A stretch of DNA of 64,000 nt, from positions 437,889-501,888 of the forward strand of contig JAGTJX010000003.1 in assembly GCA_023657465.1 (NCBI GenBank). The letters are read 5' to 3'. Below the pieces are notes generated by a model, which saw only the letters and a program-made list of their open reading frames with translations, did not search any database and was not told where the DNA came from. The position numbers were made by a program, and so were the translations under genes. Source of the stretch: Lysobacteraceae bacterium (GTDB lineage: Bacteria > Bdellovibrionota > UBA1018 > JAGTJX01). Shown one piece after another: positions 1 through 9,061 of this stretch; within the stretch, counting starts at the first letter, position 1; each line of letters opens with the position of its first letter.

Positions 1-715
1 TTTCTGCTTTCTTTTCGAAACTTTGAATACTTGCCCTTGCATAATGTCCAATGACGAGATCCTTATTAAAATCCTCTAGAATAACTTTTTGCATTCTTCC
101 ATTGATTCGAGAAGTTTTATGATCATTGCGTTGTAGGTATTTTAAAAATTCAATCTCATCATTGAGTGAGATTTTACTCTTCAATTCTTCAAGAGTTTTT
201 GGCATTTTGATTTCGATACATATCTCTTCCCATTCTGTTTTGGGAAGAACGACGTTTTTTACATAATCGAGACAATCATCGAGTTTTAAGATTTTACTCC
301 ACTTTGAAATCCCTGGAGGAAGCTCGTATTTACGTTCTTCTCTTGGAGTGAGTATTGGATCTACTTCTTTTCCCTCCTTCTCCTGCTCATAGGATGATTC
401 TATCGCTTGAATGGGTGGCGGTGCAGGCTGATGGAAGTACTCTGCAGCAAACCCAACCTTAATGAGATTCAAAATACCTTCGCGAGTGATATTTGGGTTT
501 CCAATTTGAGTTTTGAGTTGATCAATAAAAACGATGAAGGGAGATTCAGGCTCAATTCCTGGGATGAGTTTGTTCTCACAAAACTCAATTTGAGGTCTAA
601 GTTTACCTAGGTTTGGATCATTCTCTTGGGCGTAAGCGCTCTTGGCTGAAAGATTCAAGACTATGCTCAGCAGAATCAATAGTGCATGTGTAAGCAAATT
701 TCCCATAACCAACAT
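1..715 (-). CDS. Secreted protein of unknown function, C-terminus off the window
   Basis: Runs leftward off the window edge, so the 3' end is missing; 238 codons are visible and none is a stop. The N-terminus is a clear Sec signal peptide: a hydrophobic run at residues 11-22 followed by A-K-S-A-Y-A (24-29) before Q30, so cleavage after A29 is likely. The mature part is polar with scattered aromatics, one proline run (PPP near residue 98) and an acidic Glu/Lys-rich stretch after it. I do not recognise a family. A second in-frame ATG at position 706 is an equally good start; neither has a strong ribosome binding site. It is divergent from the M48 protease at 789. Seen: signal peptide and open frame. 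Inferred: periplasmic or exported location. Confidence 0.75.
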   Translation of the reverse strand, partial: MLVMGNLLTHALLILLSIVLNLSAKSAYAQENDPNLGKLRPQIEFCENKLIPGIEPESPFIVFIDQLKTQIGNPNITREGILNLIKVGFAAEYFHQPAPPPIQAIESSYEQEKEGKEVDPILTPREERKYELPPGISKWSKILKLDDCLDYVKNVVLPKTEWEEICIEIKMPKTLEELKSKISLNDEIEFLKYLQRNDHKTSRINGRMQKVILEDFNKDLVIGHYARASIQSFEKKAE

Positions 716-788
716 AGATTTATCGGTTAATTTAAGTGAAAACGATAATAATTGACACAAACAGTCGAAAGATGGCATAAGGCTTTTC

Positions 789-2231
789 ATGAACCCCAAA
801 ATCCAATTGTTAATATTGAGTTTTTTATTTTCCTCCCCATCTTCACACGCCCTATTTAAATTCAAATCAACAAAGATTGATCAGGTTTTAGTCCAGAAGC
901 ACTCACCGCAAACTTCGATTCATCTTCAAATCAACGGTAAAGGAAAACGAAAAGAGATCATAGATCTCCCTCAGACTTCTCAAGAAGAGAATCGTAGATA
1001 CAATCCACCCCTTCATATCCAAACCATTGATTTTCATATTTCAATTAATGCAACCAGCAACCTTCCTGCAGGAAAATCTCTCAAAGCTACACTCAATGGG
1101 AAAATTATTTTTAAGGGTAAAGATGATTTCAAACTGAAATTAGAACCGATTTATATAGGCAAAACAAAATTCAAAAAGAAAAAAATCGATTGCTCAGGCC
1201 TCTTCTACATCTCACCTCACATGGGTCGACTTCTCATTAAAATTTACGATCAAAAAGGACTGAACTCATGTGCGATCGCGAAAACGGCAGATGTCGATCC
1301 AGCAATGATTGGTCAACGAGATTTGAGAGGCGATCACGGGAACTTCTACACCGTTAATCAAGACAGTGTACTGGGCGCTCAATATGCATATGAGTTTCGC
1401 AGACAAAATAAAGAACTCGTCCTAGAAGATCACCACCCTACTACTCAGTACGTACAGAACATGATGAATAAGATCGCAGATTCTTCAGACACTCCTTCAG
1501 TCCGTCCTCAAGTCTATGTCGTGAATGCGAATATTCTCAATGCCTTCGCACTGCCTGGTGGCCACGTGTTTGTTTTCAGGGGTCTTCTCGATAAGTCTCA
1601 GAATGAATCCGAAGTTGCAGGAGTGCTCGGCCACGAGTGGGCACACGTAACAACGAGACACGGTACCAAGGGCATGTCCCGTCACGTAAAAATAATGTTA
1701 GGTGTTTATACAACGTTCTTCGCAATCGGAATCGCTGGAAGCAAAAGTAAAAGCGAACTCATCCAATCCATCACTCCACTCCTTCAATATGCGACTCTTA
1801 TTGGCGGACAGTTGATCATGATGAATGCTTCTAAGAATCAAGAGCGAGAAGCAGATAAACTAGGCGCACAGTATGCTTGGAAGGCTGGATATTCTCCTTC
1901 AGGATTAGGACAGATGTTCGAAGTTTTCTCTACTGAGGATCCTTCTGGCAATAGCGGAAACTTCCTTGAGTCTGCTTTCCGCTCTCATCCCTATCACTCG
2001 GAACGTATCGCTACCAATTACCTCTATTCTGGATTCTTTTTCCCTGAAAGCTCAGTTCCTCAGGAGAATAACTTGGCTTATCTATCAGCCAAACAAGCGT
2101 TGAGTGGTATTCCTTCGATCTCTGAAAGTGAAACCTCTCAAGTCATGAATGCGTTCAAGGAGTCCGTGAGTTCGTTTACGGATAATGCCATCAAGGAAAA
2201 GTTCGTCGAACTCGCTCCGATGAAGCAGTAG
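789..2231 (+). CDS. Secreted M48-family zinc metalloprotease
   Basis: A 480-residue protein with a signal peptide (about residues 1-21, ending S-S-H-A). The catalytic M48 motif HEWAH lies at residues 282-286 in the context GVLGHEWAHVTTRHG, and the expected third zinc ligand is the Glu of EREAD at 352-356. The stretch NAFALPGGHVFVFRGLL before it is typical of M48 peptidases of the BepA/YfgC/LoiP kind, which degrade or chaperone misassembled outer-membrane proteins in the periplasm. Residues 22-190 are an extra N-terminal region without a recognised domain; the BepA-type C-terminal TPR array is not evident, so the exact subfamily is open. It is preceded by AAGG eight bases before the start and is transcribed alone, ending against a structured intergenic region. 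Confidence 0.88.
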   Translation: MNPKIQLLILSFLFSSPSSHALFKFKSTKIDQVLVQKHSPQTSIHLQINGKGKRKEIIDLPQTSQEENRRYNPPLHIQTIDFHISINATSNLPAGKSLKATLNGKIIFKGKDDFKLKLEPIYIGKTKFKKKKIDCSGLFYISPHMGRLLIKIYDQKGLNSCAIAKTADVDPAMIGQRDLRGDHGNFYTVNQDSVLGAQYAYEFRRQNKELVLEDHHPTTQYVQNMMNKIADSSDTPSVRPQVYVVNANILNAFALPGGHVFVFRGLLDKSQNESEVAGVLGHEWAHVTTRHGTKGMSRHVKIMLGVYTTFFAIGIAGSKSKSELIQSITPLLQYATLIGGQLIMMNASKNQEREADKLGAQYAWKAGYSPSGLGQMFEVFSTEDPSGNSGNFLESAFRSHPYHSERIATNYLYSGFFFPESSVPQENNLAYLSAKQALSGIPSISESETSQVMNAFKESVSSFTDNAIKEKFVELAPMKQ

Positions 2232-2422
2232 TCGATTGTATTCACTATTTATTTTTTTCAAACCATCTTTCGGTCGGGCTCCTGCCCTTATTGGTATCGC
2301 TTCACTCTCCAACAAACCTCATTCAGCTTCTCAAAAATTAAATAGGGAGTATGGGCTAAACCTGATTCATCGAAGTGAGGTGGACTCCTAGACATCTTAA
2401 GACATGAGACAGATGCTCCTCA
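2232..2422. other. Intergenic stretch with no recognised gene
   Basis: This is the left half of the 362-base gap between the convergent M48 protease and spoVR. I see no credible open frame, tRNA or promoter here. Weak resemblance to the mirrored spoVR tail (next entry) may extend back to about 2395, where CATGAG stands in the position of CACGAG of the gene, but the match is too poor to claim. Confidence 0.5.
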
Positions 2423-2622
2423 AGCGCGGTGCTACTGCTACGCCTACTCCAGAATTGAACTCCCTAGAAAGTATAAATGTTCAAGACTTTTGTACGTCAG
2501 GATGACGAGCAAACGAAGTTTGCGATTCAGGTACAAAAGGACAGGATGTCCGTGGAGTTGAATGATTATACTTTCTAGGGAATTTACTTAATACTAAGTC
2601 GGCGCAGCAGTAGCACCGCGCT
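2423..2622. repeat. Nested inverted repeat including a mirrored copy of the spoVR 3' end
   Basis: Two sets of arms share one centre. The outer arms (2423-2444 and 2601-2622) match at 21 of 22 positions; the right arm is the last codons of spoVR, so the left arm is an inverted copy of the gene's tail and, read rightward, still encodes R-G-A-T-A-x-P-T. The inner arms (2461-2476 and 2566-2581) are a perfect 16-bp inverted repeat, TCCCTAGAAAGTATAA against its complement. Inside are further stems: CTTTTGTAC (2487-2495) with GTACAAAAG (2531-2539), and GCAAAC-gaa-GTTTGC (2509-2523). The element could act as a bidirectional terminator or mRNA 3' stabiliser between convergent genes. No terminal T-run is obvious, so a simple intrinsic terminator is only one reading. 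Confidence 0.8.
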
Positions 2623-4093
2623 CGATAAACTCGTGGCCTTGAATCGTCCAAATCTTCTTCTGGCCTTCGACTTCAGTTTCAATCGATACAGGTCTCTTCC
2701 AGATGGCACTCATATTCGACAAAACTTCTTTTGCATACTTCAGATCGAGATCGAACCCCTGATGCTTGTGCCAAAGCAGAAGCTCTCCACGGTTCTCGAA
2801 GTTCGCATCCTTCACAAAAATAAAAGGCTGTCCGAAGTTAGTCAGCATCGCAAGCAACTTCTCACGCACTTTCCTGAAGTCACGATCCACAATCTCATAT
2901 TGATTCGTGCGCTTATTGAATTCATAAGTATAAAGCTTCAACCTGTCACAGAACTCTTGGGTGAAGTACTCATCGATGAACGTGATGTCATTACAAACGC
3001 GCCGCACTTCGAAGATCTTCTCGCGGCCCTTACCCAGCTTCGTGTCCCACTTGGCTTTCTTCACCATGTCATCGCATTCTTCGAATTCTTTTCCGAATGC
3101 TCCACGGTTCCAGCGATCTTCAATGTCACGGAAAAGCTCTAACCCAATTTTGTACGGATTAATCTGACCCGGACTCATCTGCATGGTGCCTGCATGGTTA
3201 CAAGCGTAGTCCAGAATCTCTGAATCCTTCAGAATCTTAGTCGTCATGATGGTTGAGTGCCAGTAAGAAGCCCAACCTTCGTTCATAATCTTGGTCTGCA
3301 TCTGAGGGACATAGTAGTAAGCTTCGTCACGTACTATCCCTAAAACATCTAACTCCCAGTCTTCGAGCTTCGCGTTTTTGAGCAAGAATAACAAAACGTC
3401 TTTCTCAGGCTCGCCTGGATTGCGCTTGGACTTCTTGCCTTCATCGGCCATTTTCTTTTTCTGCTCTTCCATGAACTCTGGAGGATTAAGGTAGCGATCC
3501 ATGTAGGGACGATCGGTTTTGATTTTACCCACTTCGATTGATGGAGCTTGTTCTTGCTTATCGCCCATCTTCTTCGCTTCTTGAAAGGGAAGAAAAGCAT
3601 CGATCAAATTCTCAATACTGAGACAACGATCGATGAAGCTCTCGACGACCTCTTGGCCATAGCGATCCATGTACGCACGAATCCTCACCGCGTTATTCGC
3701 CATCGTGTCTAACATCTTGCGATCTGTCTTAGAGAACCAAATATTATTCTTGAAGAAGTCCACGTGACCATAGACGTGAGCCATCACCATCTTCTGATCT
3801 ACGAGCGCATTCGAGCTCACAAGATACGCATAAGAAGGATCGGTGTTAATCACCATTTCATAAATCTTCTGCAATCCCCAAGTATAACCCTTGGACAACT
3901 GGTCATACTCCATTCCGAAACGCCAGTGAGGATAGCGCACAGGGAATCCGCCGAATGCTGCGAGTGAATTGATCTGATTAGAATCCACGAGTTCGAAAAT
4001 CGTTTCGAAGAAGTCGAGACCGAAGCCTTCTGCGACTTTCTTAACGTCTTGATGGGCTTGGCTCAACTCCGGAGTCAATTCTTTCTGAGACAT
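2594..4093 (-). CDS. spoVR: SpoVR family protein
   Basis: A 499-residue member of the SpoVR/YcgB family, named after a Bacillus sporulation protein but widespread in non-sporulating bacteria. The whole length resembles the family, including the N-terminal region rich in H, W and Y (PVRYPHWRFGMEYDQL) and the NEGWASYWHSTIM segment around residues 270-285. No signal peptide or membrane segment is present, so it is cytosolic. It is the last gene of a leftward operon with DUF444 (3-base gap) and prkA, the conserved trio known in E. coli as YeaG-YeaH-YcgB and linked there to starvation and stationary-phase responses. Its molecular activity is not known. Its last codons form one arm of the inverted repeat at 2423-2622. 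Confidence 0.95.
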   Translation of the reverse strand: MSQKELTPELSQAHQDVKKVAEGFGLDFFETIFELVDSNQINSLAAFGGFPVRYPHWRFGMEYDQLSKGYTWGLQKIYEMVINTDPSYAYLVSSNALVDQKMVMAHVYGHVDFFKNNIWFSKTDRKMLDTMANNAVRIRAYMDRYGQEVVESFIDRCLSIENLIDAFLPFQEAKKMGDKQEQAPSIEVGKIKTDRPYMDRYLNPPEFMEEQKKKMADEGKKSKRNPGEPEKDVLLFLLKNAKLEDWELDVLGIVRDEAYYYVPQMQTKIMNEGWASYWHSTIMTTKILKDSEILDYACNHAGTMQMSPGQINPYKIGLELFRDIEDRWNRGAFGKEFEECDDMVKKAKWDTKLGKGREKIFEVRRVCNDITFIDEYFTQEFCDRLKLYTYEFNKRTNQYEIVDRDFRKVREKLLAMLTNFGQPFIFVKDANFENRGELLLWHKHQGFDLDLKYAKEVLSNMSAIWKRPVSIETEVEGQKKIWTIQGHEFIERGATAAPT

Positions 4094-4096
4094 GGG

Positions 4097-5209
4097 TTAC
4101 TTCCCTTTCCCTAAAAAGTCTTTGATGGATTGTAAGATGCCTTCTTTGTTTTCTACCTTAGATAGGATCACATCATCGTTTTCTTTTCCGAAGTGATCAG
4201 AGAGATCTCTATAGAACTGACCTGATCCGTAGCGTGATTCCACTTGGCCATAACAGAACACATTGCTCTTCGGAAGCATCGACTGTTCGAGAATCTCCAT
4301 ACAGAGACGGGTGTCTTCGCCTGACCAGTTATCTCCATCCGAGAAGTGGAATGGATAAATATTCCATTCCGAAGGAGCATAATCTGTATCTATGATTTTA
4401 TCGCAGAGTTTGTAGGCGGAACTAATGAGTGTACCCCCCGACTCACGTGTTTTGTAGAATGTTTCTTCGTCTACTTCACGTGCAGTAGCATCGTGAATGA
4501 TGAAACGGGTTTCGATTTCTTTGTATTGAGACCTTAACCAGGTATCAATCCAAAATGCTTCTGTACGTACAATTTCTTTCTGTTCATCGCCCATGGAACC
4601 AGAGACGTCCATCATGTAGATGATCACTGCAGAGTTCTCATTCTGCACATCTGTTTTCCAAGATCTGTAGCGCATGTCTTTTTTGATCGGAACAACAATG
4701 GGATTCGAAGGATCGTAAGTGCCACTCGCGATCTGTCTCTTCAACGCTTCTTTGAATGAGCGCTTGAAATGTCTAAGCGAGCTCGGACCTTGAGAGGCGA
4801 TCCCTGTGTACTTTTCTGTTTTGGATCTTAAATTTTTGCGACCCTTAGGTTCGATCTTAGGAAGTTCGAGCTCATCGCCTAAGATCTGCGCCAGCTCTTG
4901 AAGCGTCAGTTCAATCTCAAGATCATGTTGACCTTCTTGATTGCCTGCTTCGCCTTCACCGGGTTGTTCTTGATCGCCTTTGCCGACAGGATCGCCAGCC
5001 TTGCCTTCACCTGAACCCACGCCGCCTTGAGATTTGTCACCAAACTTAAATTTAGGAATCTCGATCTGAGGAACAGGAATCGACACCATGTCTTTTCCTT
5101 TTTTCCCGATCATCTCAGAATGCGTAACGTATTTCTTGAGATCCTGCTTGATCTTACCTTTGATGATATTCCGAAACCGTGCATGATCCCTGTAAATATT
5201 GTAGATCAT
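4097..5209 (-). CDS. DUF444 (YeaH/YhbH) family vWA-like protein
   Basis: A 370-residue protein of the DUF444 family (E. coli YeaH, Bacillus YhbH). Residues 60-100 form a low-complexity Gly/Glu/Gln linker. A von Willebrand A-like core follows, with a MIDAS motif D201-V-S-G-S205 after a hydrophobic strand; MIDAS sites bind a divalent metal and usually mediate protein-protein contact. The start overlaps the last four bases of prkA (ATGA), which indicates translational coupling, and spoVR begins three bases after its stop. In E. coli the homologue acts with the kinase YeaG in nutrient-stress responses; whether it is a substrate or partner here is inference. No export signal is present. Confidence 0.93.
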   Translation of the reverse strand: MIYNIYRDHARFRNIIKGKIKQDLKKYVTHSEMIGKKGKDMVSIPVPQIEIPKFKFGDKSQGGVGSGEGKAGDPVGKGDQEQPGEGEAGNQEGQHDLEIELTLQELAQILGDELELPKIEPKGRKNLRSKTEKYTGIASQGPSSLRHFKRSFKEALKRQIASGTYDPSNPIVVPIKKDMRYRSWKTDVQNENSAVIIYMMDVSGSMGDEQKEIVRTEAFWIDTWLRSQYKEIETRFIIHDATAREVDEETFYKTRESGGTLISSAYKLCDKIIDTDYAPSEWNIYPFHFSDGDNWSGEDTRLCMEILEQSMLPKSNVFCYGQVESRYGSGQFYRDLSDHFGKENDDVILSKVENKEGILQSIKDFLGKGK

Positions 5210-7275
5210 GACGTCTTTTTCATATCTCCTCTAGCAAAGATGCTGGCAACGAAGTTCAGAGCGTCTGTCGCACTGATGTCATCGTATCCGTAATTCTTAA
5301 TGAGACGAGCCTTAACGACTTCGATCTTCTCTTGTGTCGCTTTATCGAGAACGTTCGATACAAGTGAGGTGAGTTTGATCGTATCCTTTTGATCTTCGAA
5401 AAGCTTCATCTCAAGCGCCTTATGGAGTCGCTCATTGGTACGGTAATCGAATGTTTTGCCATCGATTGCGAGAGCGCCGATGTAATTCATGATCTCCCTG
5501 CGGAAATCATCTTTGCGGCTCTCAGGAATATCAATCTTAGTTTCGATTGAACGCATGAGTCTTTCGTCTGGTTCCTCGTACTGACCTGTATAACGATTGC
5601 GGATCTTCTCACGCTGAGTGTAAGCCTTCACGTGATCGATGTAGTTCGCACAGAGTGCAGAGATCGCTTCTTCGTCAGCTGAGATGGCACGCTGAACATC
5701 GTTTTTCACGAGATCTTCATACTCTTGTCTGACTACAGCGAGCAGCTCTCTATACTCACGACGCTTCTCTTCATTAGTGATGAGTGCGTGGTGTTTGAGT
5801 CCTGAGTCTAACTCATTGAGCACCATGAATCCGTTGAGTGATCCCCGCGCGCCTCCGTTATCACTGACGAGAGCGTTTGAGATCTTGTCTTGAATGTAAC
5901 GAGGAGAGATTCCCTCTAAACCTTCACGAATGGCTTCTTTACGGAGCTCCTTCACGTTGTCTTCGGTGAAACCTTGCAAAGTTTTGCCATCGTAAAGCTT
6001 CAACTTCTGCATCATCGTGAGGTTAGCCTTCTTGGGTTGCTCTAAACGAGTGGTGATCGCCCACATCGCCGCTACTTCGAGAGTGTGTGGAGCAATGTGT
6101 ACGCCACGGATGCGATTCGGATTGAAGTCCTTCTGATAGATCTTCACTTCATCTTTGAGTTTAGTGATGTAAGGAACATCGATCTTCACTGTACGGTCAC
6201 GAAGCGCTTCCATGAATTCGTTACTTTGGAGCTTCTTGAATTCAGGTTCGTTCGTGTGACCGATGATGACTTCATCGATGTCAGTTTGTGCAAACTTCTT
6301 AGGTTTAATCTTATGCTCTTGAGAAGCACCGAGAAGGTCATACAAGAACGCGACATCTAACTTGAGAACTTCAATAAACTCCAGCACACCCCGGTTTGCG
6401 ATATTGAATTCGCCGTCGAAGTTAAACGCTCTTGGATCTGAATCTGATCCGTACTCAGCGATTTTTCTGTAGTTAATATCTCCAGTCAATTCTGTAGAAT
6501 CTTGATTCTTCTCATCCTTAGGTTGGAATGTTCCGATCCCTACGCGATCTTTCTCAGAGAGGACGAAGCGTTGAACGCGAATGTGCTGTTCAATCACTTT
6601 CTTCCAATCACCTTTATACCGCTTCATGAACTCTTTTTGGATGAAACGGCAGCAAGGATTGAGATCACCTGTGATTTTGGTGCGATAAGAGGATTTGTTT
6701 CCGCGGTTGAGCTCTTCTTCTAGTTTGGCACGGAACTCATCAGGGACGAGCTTCAACGGTTCTTCGTGCATCGGGCTTACGAGTTCAGTAGCTCCACCTA
6801 GGATAGGATCACCTTTGCCAGTGGCATCAATCCACTTGTAAGTATAGAGAGAGGCTTCAGGGCGATAGGAATATTGCTCAATACCTTTTTTCAAGAGTCG
6901 CGCGATCGTGGACTTGGCAGATCCGACCGGACCGTGAAGGAGAAGCACACGCTTTTCAGTTCCGTAACCGTAAGCTGCGGATTTGAAGAAGTTCACGAGC
7001 TTCATGAGCTGTACATCTAATCCGAAGACTGCGTCTTTTCCGTTATCGATTGGATCATCGAAGAATTTGTAACGAGTGATGTTCTTTTTGTACTCAACGT
7101 AGTTGTGAGTGCCATACGACATGATCATGTCGTACATGCGCTGAAACGCGTTCCTCGTGAGTGTTGGATTTTTTTTGATGAGATCGAGATAGTCAAAGAA
7201 GCTACCTTCCCAATTTAAGTCCTGAAAATTTTCTTTTTGTTTGTCGTCAGTGAGAAACTCATTCCAATTTGACAT
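5206..7275 (-). CDS. prkA: PrkA/YeaG family AAA+ serine protein kinase
   Basis: A 689-residue protein, the usual length for PrkA. An AAA+ P-loop G-P-V-G-S-A-K-S lies at residues 115-122, followed by the long AAA part and the C-terminal region with which the family is annotated as a Ser/Thr protein kinase. PrkA proteins are cytosolic and act in starvation, sporulation or stress signalling; some members have been reported to behave as ATP-dependent proteases, so the kinase label is family knowledge, not seen here. It is the first gene of the leftward prkA - DUF444 - spoVR operon. The region upstream (7276-7476) is AT-rich and could hold the promoter, but I see no convincing -35/-10 pair. Confidence 0.95.
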   Translation of the reverse strand: MSNWNEFLTDDKQKENFQDLNWEGSFFDYLDLIKKNPTLTRNAFQRMYDMIMSYGTHNYVEYKKNITRYKFFDDPIDNGKDAVFGLDVQLMKLVNFFKSAAYGYGTEKRVLLLHGPVGSAKSTIARLLKKGIEQYSYRPEASLYTYKWIDATGKGDPILGGATELVSPMHEEPLKLVPDEFRAKLEEELNRGNKSSYRTKITGDLNPCCRFIQKEFMKRYKGDWKKVIEQHIRVQRFVLSEKDRVGIGTFQPKDEKNQDSTELTGDINYRKIAEYGSDSDPRAFNFDGEFNIANRGVLEFIEVLKLDVAFLYDLLGASQEHKIKPKKFAQTDIDEVIIGHTNEPEFKKLQSNEFMEALRDRTVKIDVPYITKLKDEVKIYQKDFNPNRIRGVHIAPHTLEVAAMWAITTRLEQPKKANLTMMQKLKLYDGKTLQGFTEDNVKELRKEAIREGLEGISPRYIQDKISNALVSDNGGARGSLNGFMVLNELDSGLKHHALITNEEKRREYRELLAVVRQEYEDLVKNDVQRAISADEEAISALCANYIDHVKAYTQREKIRNRYTGQYEEPDERLMRSIETKIDIPESRKDDFRREIMNYIGALAIDGKTFDYRTNERLHKALEMKLFEDQKDTIKLTSLVSNVLDKATQEKIEVVKARLIKNYGYDDISATDALNFVASIFARGDMKKTS

Positions 7276-7460
7276 TTATGAGCCCAGCCTTCCCTATCTC
7301 TATTGTACCGTGCTGTGCAAAAAGCAGTATAAAATCTGCAATTTATTACATAAAAAAATGGCGCTCAAATGAGAAGCGGTGTGGTGGTTCTAAAGCTGAT
7401 CTTTTGGATGAGGTATTCGGTTGCTGATTCAATAATTGATAATATATAATGAATTGAGCA

Positions 7461-7474
7461 GTCAATAAATTGAC
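7461..7474 (-). terminator. Short hairpin just after the HNH gene
   Basis: GTCAAT-AA-ATTGAC forms a perfect 6-bp stem two bases beyond the HNH stop codon on the minus strand. It is AT-rich and not followed by a T-run, so a terminator role is weakly supported. Confidence 0.3.
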
Positions 7475-7476
7475 GG

Positions 7477-8496
7477 CTATCTCTTCATTGCCTCTAGCCC
7501 AAACTGCTTCACTCCATGACCGAGATTGCAGTTACGGCAGAGGAGCCTGAGATTGGAGAGCTCATGCGTCCTTACTTTTGCAAAAGGAACGATATGATCT
7601 ATGGTGAGAGCGTACTTCGAACCGCAATTCATACACTTGCCGAGGTCTCGCTGATAAACCTGCCGCTGGAGCGAGATCGGTATTCGTCTTGACATTTTTT
7701 TTAAGTTTAAAGAAGAGCTAATGGAGGGAAGTTTCGCCTCCTCACCCACTTTGGATGACCAAGATATGTCGCGTCTTGTGTTTGGAATCTTTACGCTATA
7801 TGTTTTGAGTTGGCCTGACTCTACACGATAATTCGATTCTATAACCTCACCAAATTCTTTAACCTGACCAGACTTAAATTCACCCACCTTCAGCACCCGC
7901 TCGTGCTTCCCCTCGAGTACACTATCCTTCTTCCCCAGCCACTGTTTCATGAGCATTTTCATCAAATTGAGCTCATCGCCGCCAGTCTGATGGGCGGACT
8001 TCTCCTTCAATTCACGCCAGAGGAGCTCAGCCTCTTCATCGAGCTCCAAAGTGATTCGTACTTTAATGCGATCACCCATCACCAAGGCAATTTCCCTTTT
8101 CACCTCTTTCGCAGTTTTGTTTTCAAACCGAGCAAACAACTCTCTCCGATCACTCGCCGTCCTCTGAATCCCCTGCGCTCGTTCTTTTCGGATTAACCCC
8201 TGAACCTGCGCCACAGTAGAAACACTCATCACGCCCGATTCAATTTTCGATTTGAGCTCAGGCGTTGCTCTCATCGCACGCATCGCCTGAATGCGCTGAA
8301 ACGCTTGAGCTTCAGTAAACAACAAAACCTTCACACAGAAACTAAAGAGCCCGTCGTGGCCAAGCTCTGTGTAAGCTTTCCGCCTCTCACATTCAGCAAG
8401 TAAGTCAAGAATCTCAACACCGATCCTTCTCTCGTCTGCAACGAGCGCACGGAGTTTAGGTAGTGCATTTTCTAACCAATTCGAAATATCATTCAT
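7477..8496 (-). CDS. HNH endonuclease family protein
   Basis: A 339-residue protein. The C-terminal 60 residues hold an HNH nuclease domain: C-M-N-C, then LTIDHIVPFAK, then L-C-R-N-C at the end, that is two zinc-binding Cys pairs around the catalytic D-H. The first 130 residues are helical and carry the pattern (ERRKAYTELGHDGLFSFC) of DUF222-like HNH proteins, which occur in many copies in some bacterial genomes, Bdellovibrio among them as far as I recall. The middle (residues 130-270) is variable and charged. The biological role is unknown; selfish or restriction-like activity is possible. A short hairpin flanks its 3' end, and a hairpin (8529-8544) and tandem repeats (8561-8633) lie upstream, which would fit a mobile or multicopy cassette, but no terminal repeats were found. 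Confidence 0.87.
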   Translation of the reverse strand: MNDISNWLENALPKLRALVADERRIGVEILDLLAECERRKAYTELGHDGLFSFCVKVLLFTEAQAFQRIQAMRAMRATPELKSKIESGVMSVSTVAQVQGLIRKERAQGIQRTASDRRELFARFENKTAKEVKREIALVMGDRIKVRITLELDEEAELLWRELKEKSAHQTGGDELNLMKMLMKQWLGKKDSVLEGKHERVLKVGEFKSGQVKEFGEVIESNYRVESGQLKTYSVKIPNTRRDISWSSKVGEEAKLPSISSSLNLKKMSRRIPISLQRQVYQRDLGKCMNCGSKYALTIDHIVPFAKVRTHELSNLRLLCRNCNLGHGVKQFGLEAMKR

Positions 8497-8528
8497 CCTG
8501 CGAACATATTATAATTTGCATTATTTTT

Positions 8529-8544
8529 CAGCCATTTTTGGCTG
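8529..8544. repeat. Small palindrome upstream of the HNH gene
   Basis: CAGCCA-TTTT-TGGCTG is a perfect 6-bp inverted repeat followed on the plus strand by TTTTAT. Its shape fits a small rightward terminator, yet no rightward gene ends there. It could also be an operator for the HNH gene, whose start is 33 bases away. Confidence 0.4.
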
Positions 8545-8560
8545 TTTTATAACAATTAAA

Positions 8561-8633
8561 TCATCCGAAATTCAAACAGGATGTCCGAAATTCAAACAGG
8601 ATGTCCGAAATTCAAACAGGATGTCCGAAATTC
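8561..8633. repeat. Tandem direct repeat, 20-bp unit, about 3.6 copies
   Basis: The unit ATGTCCGAAATTCAAACAGG is exact at 8581-8600 and 8601-8620. A copy differing only in its first bases precedes it (8561-8580) and a 13-base partial copy follows (8621-8633). There are no spacers, so this is not a CRISPR. It sits between the divergent HNH gene (start 8496) and the damaged SnoaL-like gene (start 8679), where it could serve as an iteron-like protein-binding array or be the product of replication slippage. Confidence 0.95.
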
Positions 8634-8678
8634 GATCTCAGATTGACTAACTGATTTTGCTCACTTACTGTCAAAAAT

Positions 8679-8969
8679 ATGAAAAAAATAATCTCTTTGC
8701 TTATTACAATCACCTCGCTCTGCTCATCAAGCACTCTAGCAATTGCCTCTCCATCAAAACTCGAGATAAATAAGAAAATCGTGACAGAATTTTATGAGCT
8801 AGCATTCAACGAGCATAAACCCGCTCTTGCAATGCAAAAGTTTGTAGGAGCAAAATACATCCGGGCAGTCATCGACATCTTCAGGCTCGAAGCAGATAAA
8901 ATCGTTGAGCATTGGGACGTCAATCAAGAAATTCCAGCCAAGTCATCCAATACGAACACTATGTTCTAA
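8679..8969 (+). pseudogene. SnoaL-like secreted protein with a large internal deletion
   Basis: The 96-residue product has a signal peptide (residues 1-23, ending L-A-I-A-S). Next comes NKKIVTEFYELAFNEHKP with VGAKYI, the usual start of SnoaL-like NTF2-fold proteins, then directly AVIDIFRLEADKIVEHWD, which is the usual end of that domain. Family members have roughly 60 more residues between these blocks, forming the middle of the alpha+beta barrel. Here the two ends are joined in frame, so the cavity-forming part is absent and the protein is almost certainly non-functional. The reading frame is intact, so it may still be translated. The tandem repeats immediately upstream suggest local slippage or recombination. 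Confidence 0.7.
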
Positions 8970-9061
8970 TCCAAGCCTTAATGCACTTCGTCTAACTGAT
9001 TGCGTAAACTTTAAAACCATTGGAAGTTTTATGATAAATCGTTGATATTAAAGGCTACACA

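Noticed and set aside
752-781. TTGACA-N18-CATAAG as a promoter for the M48 protease
   Set aside because: The -10 would overlap the AAGG ribosome binding site and leave no leader before the ATG at 789.
2633-3142. A 169-codon plus-strand frame opposite spoVR
   Set aside because: spoVR is a full-length conserved protein on the other strand; the frame shows no domain or signal.
8561-8633. Tandem repeats as a CRISPR array
   Set aside because: The copies abut each other with no spacers, there are only about 3.6 of them and no cas genes are present.
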